A stretch of DNA of 64,000 bases from Liquorilactobacillus sucicola DSM 21376 = JCM 15457 (GTDB taxonomy: Bacteria > Bacillota > Bacilli > Lactobacillales > Lactobacillaceae), in assembly GCF_000612445.1 (NCBI RefSeq), contig NZ_BALC01000004.1:1-64000 (forward strand), given 5' to 3'. Made by a program: the position numbers and the translations under genes. The stretch's first letter is position 1; each line of letters opens with the position of its first letter. Below the pieces are notes generated by a model. That model was not told the origin of the DNA, did not search any database, and saw nothing but the letters and a program-made list of their open reading frames with translations. Below, piece by piece: positions 17,578 to 28,332 of the stretch.

Positions 17578-18471
17578 TTATCGCTCGCTTTTTTGAATGT
17601 CTAAAACCTGTTGATATTGTGATTTCATCCATTGATGGTAGTTCTTGTCTTTTGGTAGGGTTTCTGTGACCTTAACAACCGGCACATTATGTTCCTTGCA
17701 TAGTTTAACCAAGTTAGCAACCACTTTGTCAGTTGCCTGAGTGTTTTCAACAAAGAAAGCAATTTTGCGGTTCTTGATGTCATCTTGCATTGACTTGATA
17801 TCGCTTGGAGAAGGGTCAGTTCCCTTTTCTACCGACTCAGAAAAATGTTGATTATTGACTTTGTAGCCCATATCGGCTAATGCATAATCAAAAACAGGTT
17901 CACTAACATCGACAGGTTTATTATCACTATTTTCTTTGATTTCAGAAATCATTGAATGGAGATCTTTTAAACTTTCGGCGTACTTCTTAGCATTAGCCTT
18001 GAACTGCTTTTTGTGTTTAGGATCTTTTTTACCATATTCAGTTGCAAGATAGTTAGCAACTTTGGGCATTGTTTCACTATTGTACCATAAATGTTCATTG
18101 TCCCCGTCTTTTTTATTCATGATATCCTCACCAACGGCTATTTTTTTGCCACCAGAAAGTTTTTTTGCCCATGCATCATAACCGATCCCATTGTATAGCA
18201 GAATATCGCTCTTTGAAACGGTCTTAGCTGTTTTGGTAGTAGGTTCATAGTCATGAGGATCAACATTAGGGTTATTTATGATAGAGGTCACTGTACCGTG
18301 TTTTCCCAGAACATTTTTAGCAACTTCGCCGTAAAAATCAGTTGTGGCAACAACATTAATCTTCTTATCATCAGTGGTAGAAGCTTTTTTAGCGGAGCTA
18401 CACCCTGCTAAAACGGCTCCAAGTGCAAATATACTTATCATGCTATGTAGAAGAAATCTCTTTTTTTTCAT
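17578..18471 (-). CDS. Metal-binding lipoprotein of the ABC transporter
   Basis: 297 residues. Lipoprotein signal MKKKRFLL...AVLAGCSS, with lipobox LAGC, then the cluster A-I metal receptor fold. Likely ligands: His in VDPHDYEP, His in NEHLWY, and acidic residues in SEPVFDY and VENTQ. The long His-rich loop of many zinc-specific ZnuA/AdcA proteins is missing, so zinc and manganese cannot be told apart. ATG 18471 lies 9 nt after AAAGGGAG; a start 10 codons upstream is less likely. First gene of the operon; no AdcR-type box was recognised upstream. Confidence 0.85.
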   Translation of the reverse strand: MKKKRFLLHSMISIFALGAVLAGCSSAKKASTTDDKKINVVATTDFYGEVAKNVLGKHGTVTSIINNPNVDPHDYEPTTKTAKTVSKSDILLYNGIGYDAWAKKLSGGKKIAVGEDIMNKKDGDNEHLWYNSETMPKVANYLATEYGKKDPKHKKQFKANAKKYAESLKDLHSMISEIKENSDNKPVDVSEPVFDYALADMGYKVNNQHFSESVEKGTDPSPSDIKSMQDDIKNRKIAFFVENTQATDKVVANLVKLCKEHNVPVVKVTETLPKDKNYHQWMKSQYQQVLDIQKSER

Positions 18472-18664
18472 CCTATAATACTCCCTTTGTATTTGCTCCA
18501 AGGCAAAAAAATAATAGTAATAATTACAATTTAGAATATTAAGTGATTAAAGCACTGCTGTCAAGGAATGTTTGAATACAAAGAGTACTAATTACTATTT
18601 GATAAAGAAGTAGTGTTACATAGGCGTAAGGCTGCAAAGAATGCATTACGATTTAATTTTTTTA

Positions 18665-19321
18665 CTATTTTTCAGCGTTCCACTCTCTCTTAAAGCTGTC
18701 CAAGAAAGACAGCATTACTTGTTGGCGGCTTTCTGCAATTCTTTTGGCTGTTTCGGTATTCAGCATATCTTTTATTTTTAATAGTTTTTCGTAAAAATGA
18801 TTGATGATCGTTTCTTGACTCAAATCTCGATATTCTTTTTTTGTCATTGTTTGACGTGGTAGGATTGCAGGGTCGTAAATCTTCTCGGCATGAGCACCTC
18901 CATAATAGATTGCACGAGTGATTCCAATTGCTCCTATTGCATCCAAACGATCAGCATCTTGAACTATCTTTCCTTCAAGTGAAAGTTCAAGCCTGTCTGA
19001 TTCTAGACTTTTACTGAAAGAGAGGTTTTGTGTAATAAGAATTATTTTTGTGATCTGTGCGGTAGTTAAAGAATTTTTTTGCAGAAATGTGCGCATTTCT
19101 TCTTCAAGCGCTGCCGGATCATCGCTTAATTTGTCATCTGCCACATCATGTAAGTACGCTGCGCTAAGTGTAACTAAATTGTCGGCATTTTCATATTTAA
19201 GAAGTTGTTCGGACATATTAACGACGCGCTGTATATGATCGAAGCCATGACCTGTTTTATCCAAATGCATTTTTTTGTAAGAAAAGGAACGTATATTTTT
19301 TAATTGTGTATCAAGTCTCAT
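18665..19321 (-). CDS. HD-domain phosphohydrolase (YedJ-like)
   Basis: 218-residue metal-dependent phosphohydrolase. The HD motif set is clear: His in GHGFDHIQRV near residue 26, the HD pair in AAYLHDVADDK near residue 55, and a later Asp in VQDADRLDAIGAIG near residue 115. It belongs to the small single-domain HD group around E. coli YedJ; the substrate is unknown. AAAGGAGATG precedes the ATG. Monocistronic, with no terminator recognised. Confidence 0.82.
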   Translation of the reverse strand: MRLDTQLKNIRSFSYKKMHLDKTGHGFDHIQRVVNMSEQLLKYENADNLVTLSAAYLHDVADDKLSDDPAALEEEMRTFLQKNSLTTAQITKIILITQNLSFSKSLESDRLELSLEGKIVQDADRLDAIGAIGITRAIYYGGAHAEKIYDPAILPRQTMTKKEYRDLSQETIINHFYEKLLKIKDMLNTETAKRIAESRQQVMLSFLDSFKREWNAEK

Positions 19322-19399
19322 GGTGACATCTCCTTTGATTCAGAATACCATATAAGCAAGAGCTGCTTAAAGGCCAAAAACAAGAACGTGTAATTGGAG

Positions 19400-19560
19400 A
19401 GACTGGATTGAAAAAATTTTAACCTAACTTCGCTATTTGTTTCGCATAAACATGGCCCATAAGTCAAAATTTCCCCTCTAACTCGAATTACTTATAGCAA
19501 AGTACTTGTTTTGTGCGTAATTTCGCTTTGGTATTCAAGTCTTACCGACTTTGTACTGCC
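19400..19560 (-). repeat. Dispersed intergenic repeat, family 1, copy C (inverted)
   Basis: Read on the minus strand this matches copy A over most of its length: GCGAAATTACGCAC, AAGTACTTTGCTATAAG, TAATTCGAGTTAGAG, AATTTTGACTTATGGG, GTTTATGCGAAACAAA, AGTTAGGTTAAAA. The terminal hairpin is poorly preserved. The rest of 19322-19850 has no recognised gene. Confidence 0.65.
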
Positions 19561-19850
19561 TTAAAAAAGTTGGATATGCGGGTCAAATTTTGCAAGACAC
19601 TTTATTTATGTTACACATACATTAATGCATTTTATTTCGTTGACAAAATAATTTATGCTAAAATCTCTCTAAAGGAAGTGAAGTGGATAGAAAAGTAGAC
19701 AAATACATTTTAATAAAAATAGCACATGCTCCTAAAGTATGTTATTTAATACTTTTCCAAGCTTAACTCCTTGGTGAACTACTTATTTTTTGTAGAACGA
19801 AAGGAAAGGAGGTGGCCGCTGTCACTTATTTAAGGAGAGCGGCACAGCTG

Positions 19851-20951
19851 ATGAAGGTATTGATTGTGTTAGAAAATGTGGTAATGGATGGAGTGAAGAG
19901 AGCCGCTACAGTAGTCGGTAATGATCTGAACAAGTATGTTGATGTTACCTATTACTCATTGGAGAATGTCGAGCCGTATTATACTTTAGATGCTCCTCTT
20001 GTTACAGCTAAACGTACTGTTTCAGCTGATATCCTGAATTTTTTTGGATCTGATCCTTATGGAGCATATGCTGATCAAATAACGGATTTGTGTGATTTTA
20101 TTGAAAGAAACGCATTTGAGGCTGTTATTTTACCTGCAGGATTGTTGACCAGTTTTTCCCCCTTCATAAAAGAAACGACGCCGAAGGTAAATGTGATTGC
20201 TTGGATGCACAATAATTTTAAAACCTATATGGAACAATACTATACTTCAATGCAGACAGAATTTAAACGGGGGTTAAGAGCTGCAGACACAGTAGTCGTT
20301 TTAACAGATGCTGACTATGCAAAGTACAGTGAGTTTAATCCCAACACTGTGAAAATATACAATCCGCTAACACTTGAAGCACCCCAAAAGGCAAATTTGA
20401 GAAAGCGGGTGATTGCATTCACGGGCAGAATAGCCATCCAGCATAAAGGAATTGACTTACTGCTGGATGCTGCAAGATTCTTGCATAAGGATTGGAAAAT
20501 TGCGATTGCTGGGAGTGGAACTCCCGCAGATATGAAGATTTTTCACGAGTTGATTGCGAAGTATGGAGTAGAGGACAAAATAATTTATCGGGGTGCTCTA
20601 AAAGATAAGGAATTGCGGCACCATTATGAAGATGCCTCGATTTTTGTTTCAACCTCACGCTGGGAAGGAATGCCATTAGTTATGGGTGAAGCTATGGGCT
20701 TCGGACTTCCAGTAGTTGCGATGAAAAATACTGGTTCAGATGAATATTTGCGTGATAATCGCTATGGTATTATTACGAAGCCACAGGATGTGCCTGATTT
20801 TGTCCGTGTATTGGATAAAATGACACGGAGTTTGTTCCTCCGACGTTATTATTCGGAACGTGCGCTAGAACGAATTCAGCATTTTATGCCTGCAACGATC
20901 ACTAAACAATGGCTCTCAGTGATTGCTACCCCCAAAAATGAATTAGTGTAA
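19851..20951 (+). CDS. Family 4 glycosyltransferase
   Basis: 366-residue GT-B fold glycosyltransferase. The C-terminal GT4 domain shows VIAFTGRIAIQHKGIDLLL near residue 196, the IAGSGT nucleotide-sugar block, and the E-x7-E-type motif SRWEGMPLVMGEAMGFGLPVV near residue 278. It likely makes cell-wall, exopolysaccharide or glycolipid material; acceptor and donor are unknown. ATG 19851 (MKVLIVLENV) follows TAAGGAG by 13 nt. An upstream GTG at 19812 lacks a spaced ribosome site. It stands alone, with a terminator after it. Confidence 0.82.
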   Translation: MKVLIVLENVVMDGVKRAATVVGNDLNKYVDVTYYSLENVEPYYTLDAPLVTAKRTVSADILNFFGSDPYGAYADQITDLCDFIERNAFEAVILPAGLLTSFSPFIKETTPKVNVIAWMHNNFKTYMEQYYTSMQTEFKRGLRAADTVVVLTDADYAKYSEFNPNTVKIYNPLTLEAPQKANLRKRVIAFTGRIAIQHKGIDLLLDAARFLHKDWKIAIAGSGTPADMKIFHELIAKYGVEDKIIYRGALKDKELRHHYEDASIFVSTSRWEGMPLVMGEAMGFGLPVVAMKNTGSDEYLRDNRYGIITKPQDVPDFVRVLDKMTRSLFLRRYYSERALERIQHFMPATITKQWLSVIATPKNELV

Positions 20952-21004
20952 ATGGCTGAAGAGATAACTTTTAAAGGAAAGATAAATGACAAATATATTA
21001 AAAA

Positions 21005-21050
21005 AATAGGCTAGCCGTGCGTTATATGCGGCTGGCCTATTCTACTTTTT
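21005..21050 (+). terminator. Terminator of the glycosyltransferase gene
   Basis: AATAGGCTAGCCG pairs with CGGCTGGCCTATT, followed by a T-rich tail. Confidence 0.75.
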
Positions 21051-21126
21051 GAATTAAATTAAAAATAACAGTTTAGGTATATGATAGAAGTTAGACTAAG
21101 AAAGATATATTGCAAATACATATTGA

Positions 21127-22569
<1,443 letters not shown>

Positions 22570-22726
22570 AGAGCCAATAAAATTATTGAGTGCCTATTTA
22601 GAGTCAAAAATTAAAAAAGCAGCAGAATTAAGAGGGTGGTGAAATTTTGAGCCCTTTGCTGGATAAACGAAAATAATTGGTTTAAACTGACTAATTAGCT
22701 TGAAGTTTCGATAGGGGGAGTAGTTA

Positions 22727-23236
22727 ATGAGTAAAAATAGTTTCGACATTAAAAATGCTTTGATTGTCGGTGGAATAGCTGGAATCGTTTCGGGATTTGT
22801 TAAATTAGGCTGGGAGAATTTATTACCGCCACGCACACCGGAAAGAGAGAAGACTAATCCGCCGCAAAGGTTCATGCAGCAGTTGGGAATACCTAAAAAA
22901 ATCACACACTCGACTTATACTTATTCAGGGCACCAAATGCCATGGGCGAGCTTCATTATCCATTTTGGTTTCTCGGCAACTTTTGGAATGGCATACAGTG
23001 TGACATCCCACTACTTACCGGTACTTAAAGCAGGACAAGGAACTTTTTTTGGGATTGGTGTCTGGGCTGCAACTCATCTAGGAATGATGCCAGCTATGAA
23101 AACTGTTCCGAATGTTAAAGAACAGCCACTTGAGGAGCACGTTTCAGAGTTGTTAGGTCATATGGCTTGGATGTGGGTTAACCATATTGTTATAGATGAA
23201 CTTTCAAATGGATCAGAAGAAAAAAATAGAAAATAA
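22727..23236 (+). CDS. YagU family (DUF1440) membrane protein
   Basis: 169 residues, with hydrophobic segments near 11-28, 75-95 and 105-120. The DUF1440 pattern is clear: GGIAGIVSGFVKLGWE at the start, PPR..ER.NPP, and FIIHFGFSATFGMAYS in the middle. E. coli YagU is linked to acid tolerance; the molecular role is unknown. ATAGGGGGAG precedes the ATG. It lies 19 bp before the broken sugar transporter, and the two probably form one transcript. Confidence 0.8.
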   Translation: MSKNSFDIKNALIVGGIAGIVSGFVKLGWENLLPPRTPEREKTNPPQRFMQQLGIPKKITHSTYTYSGHQMPWASFIIHFGFSATFGMAYSVTSHYLPVLKAGQGTFFGIGVWAATHLGMMPAMKTVPNVKEQPLEEHVSELLGHMAWMWVNHIVIDELSNGSEEKNRK

Positions 23237-23255
23237 AATAAGTAGGGATGCACTT

Positions 23256-24587
23256 ATGGATAAAAAAATGCAGACTAAATGGTCAGAACGTATCAGTTAT
23301 GGGTTGAGCGATGCTGCTGACAATCTTGTTTTTCAGGTTATGACTACCTATCTGCTTTTTTTCTATACCGATGTTTATGGTTTGGAACCTGGGGCGGTAG
23401 CAATTTTATTTGTTGTTGCTCGAATTGCAGATACGCTTGAGAGTCTATTGATAGGAGTCATGATCGATAAAACCCATTCTCGCTTTGGAAAGAGTCGACC
23501 CTTTTTTCTATGGTACGCTTTTCCATATGTCATTTTTGCAATTCTGACTTTTGTTACACCTGATTTCTCAGCAAATGGGAAACTAATTTGGGCTTATATT
23601 ACCTACTTAGGTCTAGGTTTTTTCTATACGGCCGTTAATGTTCCGATTACCTCAGTTTTACCAACAATGACACAAAATGGGTGAGAACTAACTTTGCTAG
23701 GTGTTATTCGACAGTTTTGTGGGAGTTCGGTTCAAATCGTAGTTGCAGTTTTTACTTTGCCACTAGTTGCATTTTTCGGACAGGGTGACCAGAAGAGAGG
23801 TTTTCTCTTAACAATTATTGCTTTTGGAGTGATTTCTCTGATATTGATACTGAATACCTTTTTTCAAATTCGGGAAAGATTTACAATCAAGGAAATAAGG
23901 CATCAGCCTATCAAAAAGGTTATGCAAATGCTTTGGCACAATAAACAATGGCTGACGATTTCAGTAGTAATTTTCCTATATTGGCTTGTCACCGCTATTA
24001 AAAATCAGACAACGGTCTATTATTTTAAATATACTTTGCATAATGAAGGACTGGTTCCATGGGCGAATAGCTTTACACTGGCTGCATTGATTGGTGTCTT
24101 GCTGATCATGCATCTTACATCTTCAAGGTCCAAGAAAAAGACGATGGCTATAGGAATTATCGTTGCTTTCATTGGTCAGTGTATCTTAAGCCTTGGGGTG
24201 TATGGTGGTACACTGCCAATTTTATTTAGCGGCATTTTGCTAAACTCAATTGGTCACGGAATTGTCGTTGGCTTGGTTTCGATCATGATTGCCGATACGA
24301 TTCGGTATGGGATGACAATGGGAATTCAGGCTGAAGGCATATTAGCTTCAACGGATGATTTGGGTGTTAATTTAGGTCTGGGACTTGGTGGCCTTGTAAC
24401 GGCAGGATTATTCCATGTTGCGGGCTATCTCCCTAATCACGCGCAGAATGACGCCACACTCCATATGATAAACATTAATTATGTTTGGCTTCCCTTAGTT
24501 ATTTATCTTCTAATGCTTCTTGTGCTGTACTTTTACGATGAAGAAAGAATGCAGATTGCTATAAAAAATAAAAATGTGACGGAGTGA
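23256..24587 (+). pseudogene. GPH-family sugar:cation symporter with an in-frame TGA
   Basis: The reading frame encodes a glycoside-pentoside-hexuronide symporter (MelB/XylP type): SYGLSDAADNLVFQVMTTY at the start, DKTHSRFGKSRPFF after helix 2, VPITSVLPTMTQNG, then LLGVIRQFCGS, and about 12 hydrophobic segments in total. Full length would be about 443 residues. The frame is kept throughout, but codon 23682-23684 is TGA where relatives have an Arg-like residue (N-x-x-E-R-T region), fitting one C-to-T change from CGA. Each half alone should not work. A restart at TTG 23694 is unlikely to restore function. Confidence 0.82.
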
Positions 24588-24690
24588 GTTTTATTTTATA
24601 GGTTGCTTTTTTTAATTATTTTAACTATTATAAAAAGGATAGCAGTTTTGAAGAGGAATAATAGATTTAGCAGACAAGGCGGAGGAATTA

Positions 24691-25317
24691 ATGAGTATTG
24701 ATGCAAGCCAATCAGTTGGAGGACCGACTGAGCTGAAAAAAGCAGCAGATAGTAAGCTGGTGCATGGCAACCAAACAGACGGACAGGCATTCAGACAAAT
24801 TTTAGCAAATCAGAACATTGATAGTTCAACAAGTAGTAATGCAAAACGTCAAAATATTACAATCAAGTGGGGCGACACTGTTTCGGAGCTGGCTGAAAAG
24901 TATAATACAAGTACCGCAGCTATAACCGCTGCCAATAATTTACAAAATCCAGATTTTATTTTGGCTGGCAATAGGCTGGTAATACCTGGAAGTTCAAAAC
25001 AGACAACGGTAGCAGCTGCTACAACGAAAACTGCAACTCCCAGTTCAGCTATTGTTAATGCAAAGTATGAAAGCAGTGATAGTAGGGAAAGTTCAGCTGA
25101 AGCACAGGCTCGCGCTTACATTGTCGAACATGAATCGGGTGGCAACTACAACGCACGTAATGGAAAGTATATTGGAAAGTATCAATTGGATTCAAGTTAC
25201 TTGAAGGGGGATTACTCTCCAGCAAACCAGGAGCGGGTTGCTAATCATTATGTTGCACAACGCTACGGAACATGGGTCAATGCAATGCAGCATTGGAAAA
25301 GCAATAATTGGTATTAA
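24691..25317 (+). CDS. LysM protein with APF-like transglycosylase domain, no signal peptide
   Basis: 208 residues. A LysM domain (about residues 53-100: TIKWGDTVSELAEKYNTS to LAGNRLVIPG) and a C-terminal aggregation-promoting-factor/lytic-transglycosylase-like domain (YIVEHESGGNYNARNGKYIG to the terminal WKSNNWY) mark a cell-wall protein. Such proteins normally have an N-terminal signal peptide, but this one opens with a polar stretch (MSIDASQSVGGPTELKKA) and no hydrophobic segment. The ribosome site GGCGGAGGAA is ideal for ATG 24691, so the start is firm. The N-terminal segment DGQAFRQILANQ recalls substrates of other export routes, an inference only. A terminator follows. Confidence 0.82.
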   Translation: MSIDASQSVGGPTELKKAADSKLVHGNQTDGQAFRQILANQNIDSSTSSNAKRQNITIKWGDTVSELAEKYNTSTAAITAANNLQNPDFILAGNRLVIPGSSKQTTVAAATTKTATPSSAIVNAKYESSDSRESSAEAQARAYIVEHESGGNYNARNGKYIGKYQLDSSYLKGDYSPANQERVANHYVAQRYGTWVNAMQHWKSNNWY

Positions 25318-25357
25318 AAAACTTATCCAGAGCCTGTTAAGCACGAGAAACGAAAAA

Positions 25358-25394
25358 TCAGCTACGTTCGAGAGGATGTAGTTGACTTTTTTTT
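25358..25394 (+). terminator. Terminator of the LysM/APF-like gene
   Basis: TCAGCTAC pairs with GTAGTTGA and a run of eight T follows. Confidence 0.75.
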
Positions 25395-25448
25395 GCCTTC
25401 ATGTTACTTTATTTATAACAATAAAATGACTATACAGGGGGCTTTAAT

Positions 25449-26306
25449 ATGAAATATGCAATCACAGGTGCTACGGGGAAATTTGGACGCAATGCTATTT
25501 TAGATTTACTGAAATTAGTTAAAAAAGATGAGGTTGTCGCACTTGCACGAAACACTAAAAAGGCTGCTGATATTCTGCCACAGGGTATTGAAATCAGAGA
25601 GGCTGACTATACTAATGAGGAAGGTCTTGAAAGAGCGTTTGCAGGTATTGATCGGCTACTCTTTATTTCTTCTATCCCTGGTGGAGAGTATTCTCGGGAA
25701 AAGCAGCATTTAAATGTTGTAAATGCTGCTAGAAAAGCTGGCATCAGTTTTATTGCTTACACTAGTTTTCCACATGCAGATCAGGCGCAAAGTCCACTGT
25801 CTGCAGACCATAAGGCAACTGAAAAAGCAATCAGTGAGAGTGGAATCAGACATTCGTTTTTGCGTAACAATTGGTATCTTGAAAATCAGCTTGACTTGAT
25901 ACAAGGGGCTTTGGCAGGAAATCCGGTGGTATATTCTGCGCAAAACGGTCATGTTGGATGGGCACTGGAACGTGAATATGCAGAGGGAGCTGTTAAGGTT
26001 CTAGTGAGCAACGAACCTAAAGAGGTATATGAGTTTGCTGGTCAACCAATAACATATGCGGATCTAGCAACTGTATTAGCCGAAATCAGTTCAAAGAAAT
26101 TTGAAGTTTCTGCAGTTACCGATGATGAATATAAAAGGCTTTTAGAAACTCAAGGTACGCCAGCTCCAATCATTGATGTAATCATTATGATCCAGAATCT
26201 AATTAAAAATGATGAATTAGCAAAGGGCTCGAGAGATTTGGAGGAAGTATTGGGGCATAAGTTGGTACCCTTAAAAGAGGCGATTGAGGAAGCTGTTGGA
26301 AAATAA
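25449..26306 (+). CDS. NmrA-like NAD(P)-dependent oxidoreductase (QorB type)
   Basis: 285-residue atypical short-chain reductase. The N-terminal motif AITGATGKFGRNAI binds NAD(P); FISSIPGG and YTSFPHADQAQSPL follow the pattern of quinone oxidoreductase 2 (QorB/YtfG), which reduces quinones one molecule at a time. The substrate here is unproven. The typical SDR Tyr-x3-Lys is not conserved, as in this family. Start follows ACAGGGGGC. Monocistronic. Confidence 0.82.
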   Translation: MKYAITGATGKFGRNAILDLLKLVKKDEVVALARNTKKAADILPQGIEIREADYTNEEGLERAFAGIDRLLFISSIPGGEYSREKQHLNVVNAARKAGISFIAYTSFPHADQAQSPLSADHKATEKAISESGIRHSFLRNNWYLENQLDLIQGALAGNPVVYSAQNGHVGWALEREYAEGAVKVLVSNEPKEVYEFAGQPITYADLATVLAEISSKKFEVSAVTDDEYKRLLETQGTPAPIIDVIIMIQNLIKNDELAKGSRDLEEVLGHKLVPLKEAIEEAVGK

Positions 26307-26440
26307 AACGACTATCCTCAGACAATAAAAATAGATGTTAGAGAGTAGTTACGATAGGCTGTAGTAGAACAACATGTTAATTAAAGTATTGCAGCTTGTT
26401 AGAACCGCAGAAAAATTTCAGCTACATTTATAGTTTTTTG

Positions 26441-26485
26441 AATGGCAGCCTGCCTTCAGGATCTTACTGAAAGCAGGCTGCCATT
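26441..26485. terminator. Bidirectional terminator hairpin
   Basis: AATGGCAGCCTGC and GCAGGCTGCCATT form a 13-bp stem, with T-rich flanks before and after. It lies between the convergent NmrA-like and semialdehyde dehydrogenase genes. Confidence 0.65.
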
Positions 26486-26504
26486 GTTTATGGATTCGCA
26501 TAGG

Positions 26505-26628
26505 GGTTGCCGTAGGTCGGTAGAATTCGATATTAGACAGGAAGTTTTAGCTTATGAAAAACATATTTATTACAGAACAAAAAAAGAGAATGGATCAAAA
26601 TTCAACATTTGACCCATTCTCTTTTTTA
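26505..26628 (+). repeat. Dispersed intergenic repeat, family 1, copy D, with terminator
   Basis: Core AATTCGATATTAGACAGG, AGTTTTAGCTTATG and ACATATTTATTACAGAAC aligns with copy A. It ends in the hairpin AAAAAGAGAATGGATCAAA / TTTGACCCATTCTCTTTTT (26580-26628), a bidirectional terminator for the two convergent genes. Confidence 0.65.
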
Positions 26629-26758
26629 TCTTGCATTATATGAATTAACTTATGTCAATAGACAGCCTTTTTGTTTAAACACGGATCGCAAACACTGTAA
26701 AACTTTTGAATATATACTGTTTTCAAGAATAGTTACTGTGCGCTCAGATTAAGGAAAC

Positions 26759-28162
26759 CTAGAATAAAGCACCGGCACGATTATCGAAGTCGGGTTTATC
26801 AACGGCAACGATTAATTTTTCATTGACAAAGGCATTCAGACCGATTGTGCTCATTTCACGACCATATCCAGAATTTTTGACGCCACCGAATGGAAGCTCA
26901 GGAAGTGTATACAAGAAGGTGTTGACAAAAACCATTCCCGTTTCGATCTGACTAGCAACTTTTTTACCACGTTCTTTATCCTTAGAGAAAACAATACCGC
27001 CCAAACCATAGTGAGAGTCGTTTGCAAGCTTGATCGCTTCTTGTTCAGAATGGACGCGATAAACTTGCGCAACTGAGCCGAACATTTCTTCGTAGTAAGC
27101 AGGGTTGTCTCGTGTTATATCCGTTAGAATTGTTGGTTCAAAAAATTGTCCAGGTAAATCGATAGGACTGTTTCCTTGATAAAGGGTTGCACCATGCGCG
27201 ATGGCCTCTTTGACCTGTTTTTCAAGTTTGCTCTTGGCCTTAGCTGATGACATTGGTGCCAAGGTCGTGCTTTCATCAAGCGGATTGCCAGGTTTAAAGT
27301 TTCTATATGCTTGGCCGAGACGTTTCAAAAAGGCATCATATAAATTATCAGCAACAATAAACCGTTTAGAAGAAGTACATACTTGTCCAGCATTGTAGGT
27401 ACGGGCCCGTGCTGCGACCTTGATCACTTGATCCAAATCAGCATCATCCAAGACGATAAACACATCATTTCCACCTAATTCCAGTGAAGATTTTTTGAGG
27501 TATTTGCCAGCTGTTTGGGCGACTGAACTCCCTCCGCGTTCTGAGCCAGTTAATGCAACACCCTGAATACGATGGTCAGCAATTACTTGATCAACTTGAT
27601 CATGTGATAAGAAGAGATTAGTTAAGCTTCCATCAGGTGCGCCCGCTTTCTGAACGATTTTTGCAAAGGCTTCTGCAGAACTAGGGGTGTTAGAGGAATG
27701 TTTTAAGATCATGGGATTGCCAACCATATAATTAGGAGCAAAGACCCGCATTATCTGATAATAAGGAAAGTTCCATGGTTCAACCATAAGTAAAACCCCA
27801 ACAGCATGCTTTTCGATGCGAGCTTCACCAGCCTTGGTAGAGATAGGGGTCGGTTGCAGTAAATTTGCAGCATGATCAGCAAAATAATTAGCTATCAGCG
27901 CACAAAGCTCGACTTCACCACGAGCTTCTGAAATTAATTTTCCCATCTCGATAACAAGAACCCTAGCGAGATCTTCTTTGTTTTCTAGCAGTAGCTTAGC
28001 AATCGCATGCAGTTTTTCAGCCCGTGCTGCAACGGGTTCTTTCTGCCATTGGTGATACAAGTCATTTCCGACAGTCAGTGAATGTTCGATCTGTTCATTT
28101 GTTGCATTAGGAAAAGTTTTTACGACTTCATTTGTAAAAGGATTAATTGTTTTATAAGCCAT
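26759..28162 (-). CDS. gabD: NAD(P)-dependent succinate-semialdehyde dehydrogenase type ALDH
   Basis: 467-residue aldehyde dehydrogenase. Catalytic Cys lies in YNAGQVCTSSKRF near residue 262, catalytic Glu in SLELGGNDVFIV near residue 228, and the coenzyme region in LTGSERGGSSVA. The sequence is of the GabD/Sad class that oxidises succinate semialdehyde to succinate, though lactobacillar members may act on other aldehydes. AAGGAGGAA precedes the ATG. No GABA transaminase is adjacent, so pathway assignment is uncertain. Confidence 0.82.
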   Translation of the reverse strand: MAYKTINPFTNEVVKTFPNATNEQIEHSLTVGNDLYHQWQKEPVAARAEKLHAIAKLLLENKEDLARVLVIEMGKLISEARGEVELCALIANYFADHAANLLQPTPISTKAGEARIEKHAVGVLLMVEPWNFPYYQIMRVFAPNYMVGNPMILKHSSNTPSSAEAFAKIVQKAGAPDGSLTNLFLSHDQVDQVIADHRIQGVALTGSERGGSSVAQTAGKYLKKSSLELGGNDVFIVLDDADLDQVIKVAARARTYNAGQVCTSSKRFIVADNLYDAFLKRLGQAYRNFKPGNPLDESTTLAPMSSAKAKSKLEKQVKEAIAHGATLYQGNSPIDLPGQFFEPTILTDITRDNPAYYEEMFGSVAQVYRVHSEQEAIKLANDSHYGLGGIVFSKDKERGKKVASQIETGMVFVNTFLYTLPELPFGGVKNSGYGREMSTIGLNAFVNEKLIVAVDKPDFDNRAGALF

Positions 28163-28332
28163 CTGATGTTCCTCCTTAAGGTTTTATACACTTATAAGTA
28201 TATGGCTACTTCATTTTTTAAAGCAAATTTTTGGCTTAAACGTGAAGATGATTAAATAATTGCCTGTTCTTAACAAAAAAATCTATAATGTAGATAGAAG
28301 ATTGTTATGCAAGAAGGAAAGAATGTGGGTTT

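Noticed and set aside
23682-23684. Selenocysteine or read-through at the TGA in the GPH gene
   Set aside because: No SECIS-like hairpin was seen and the family does not use selenocysteine; a nonsense change is simpler.
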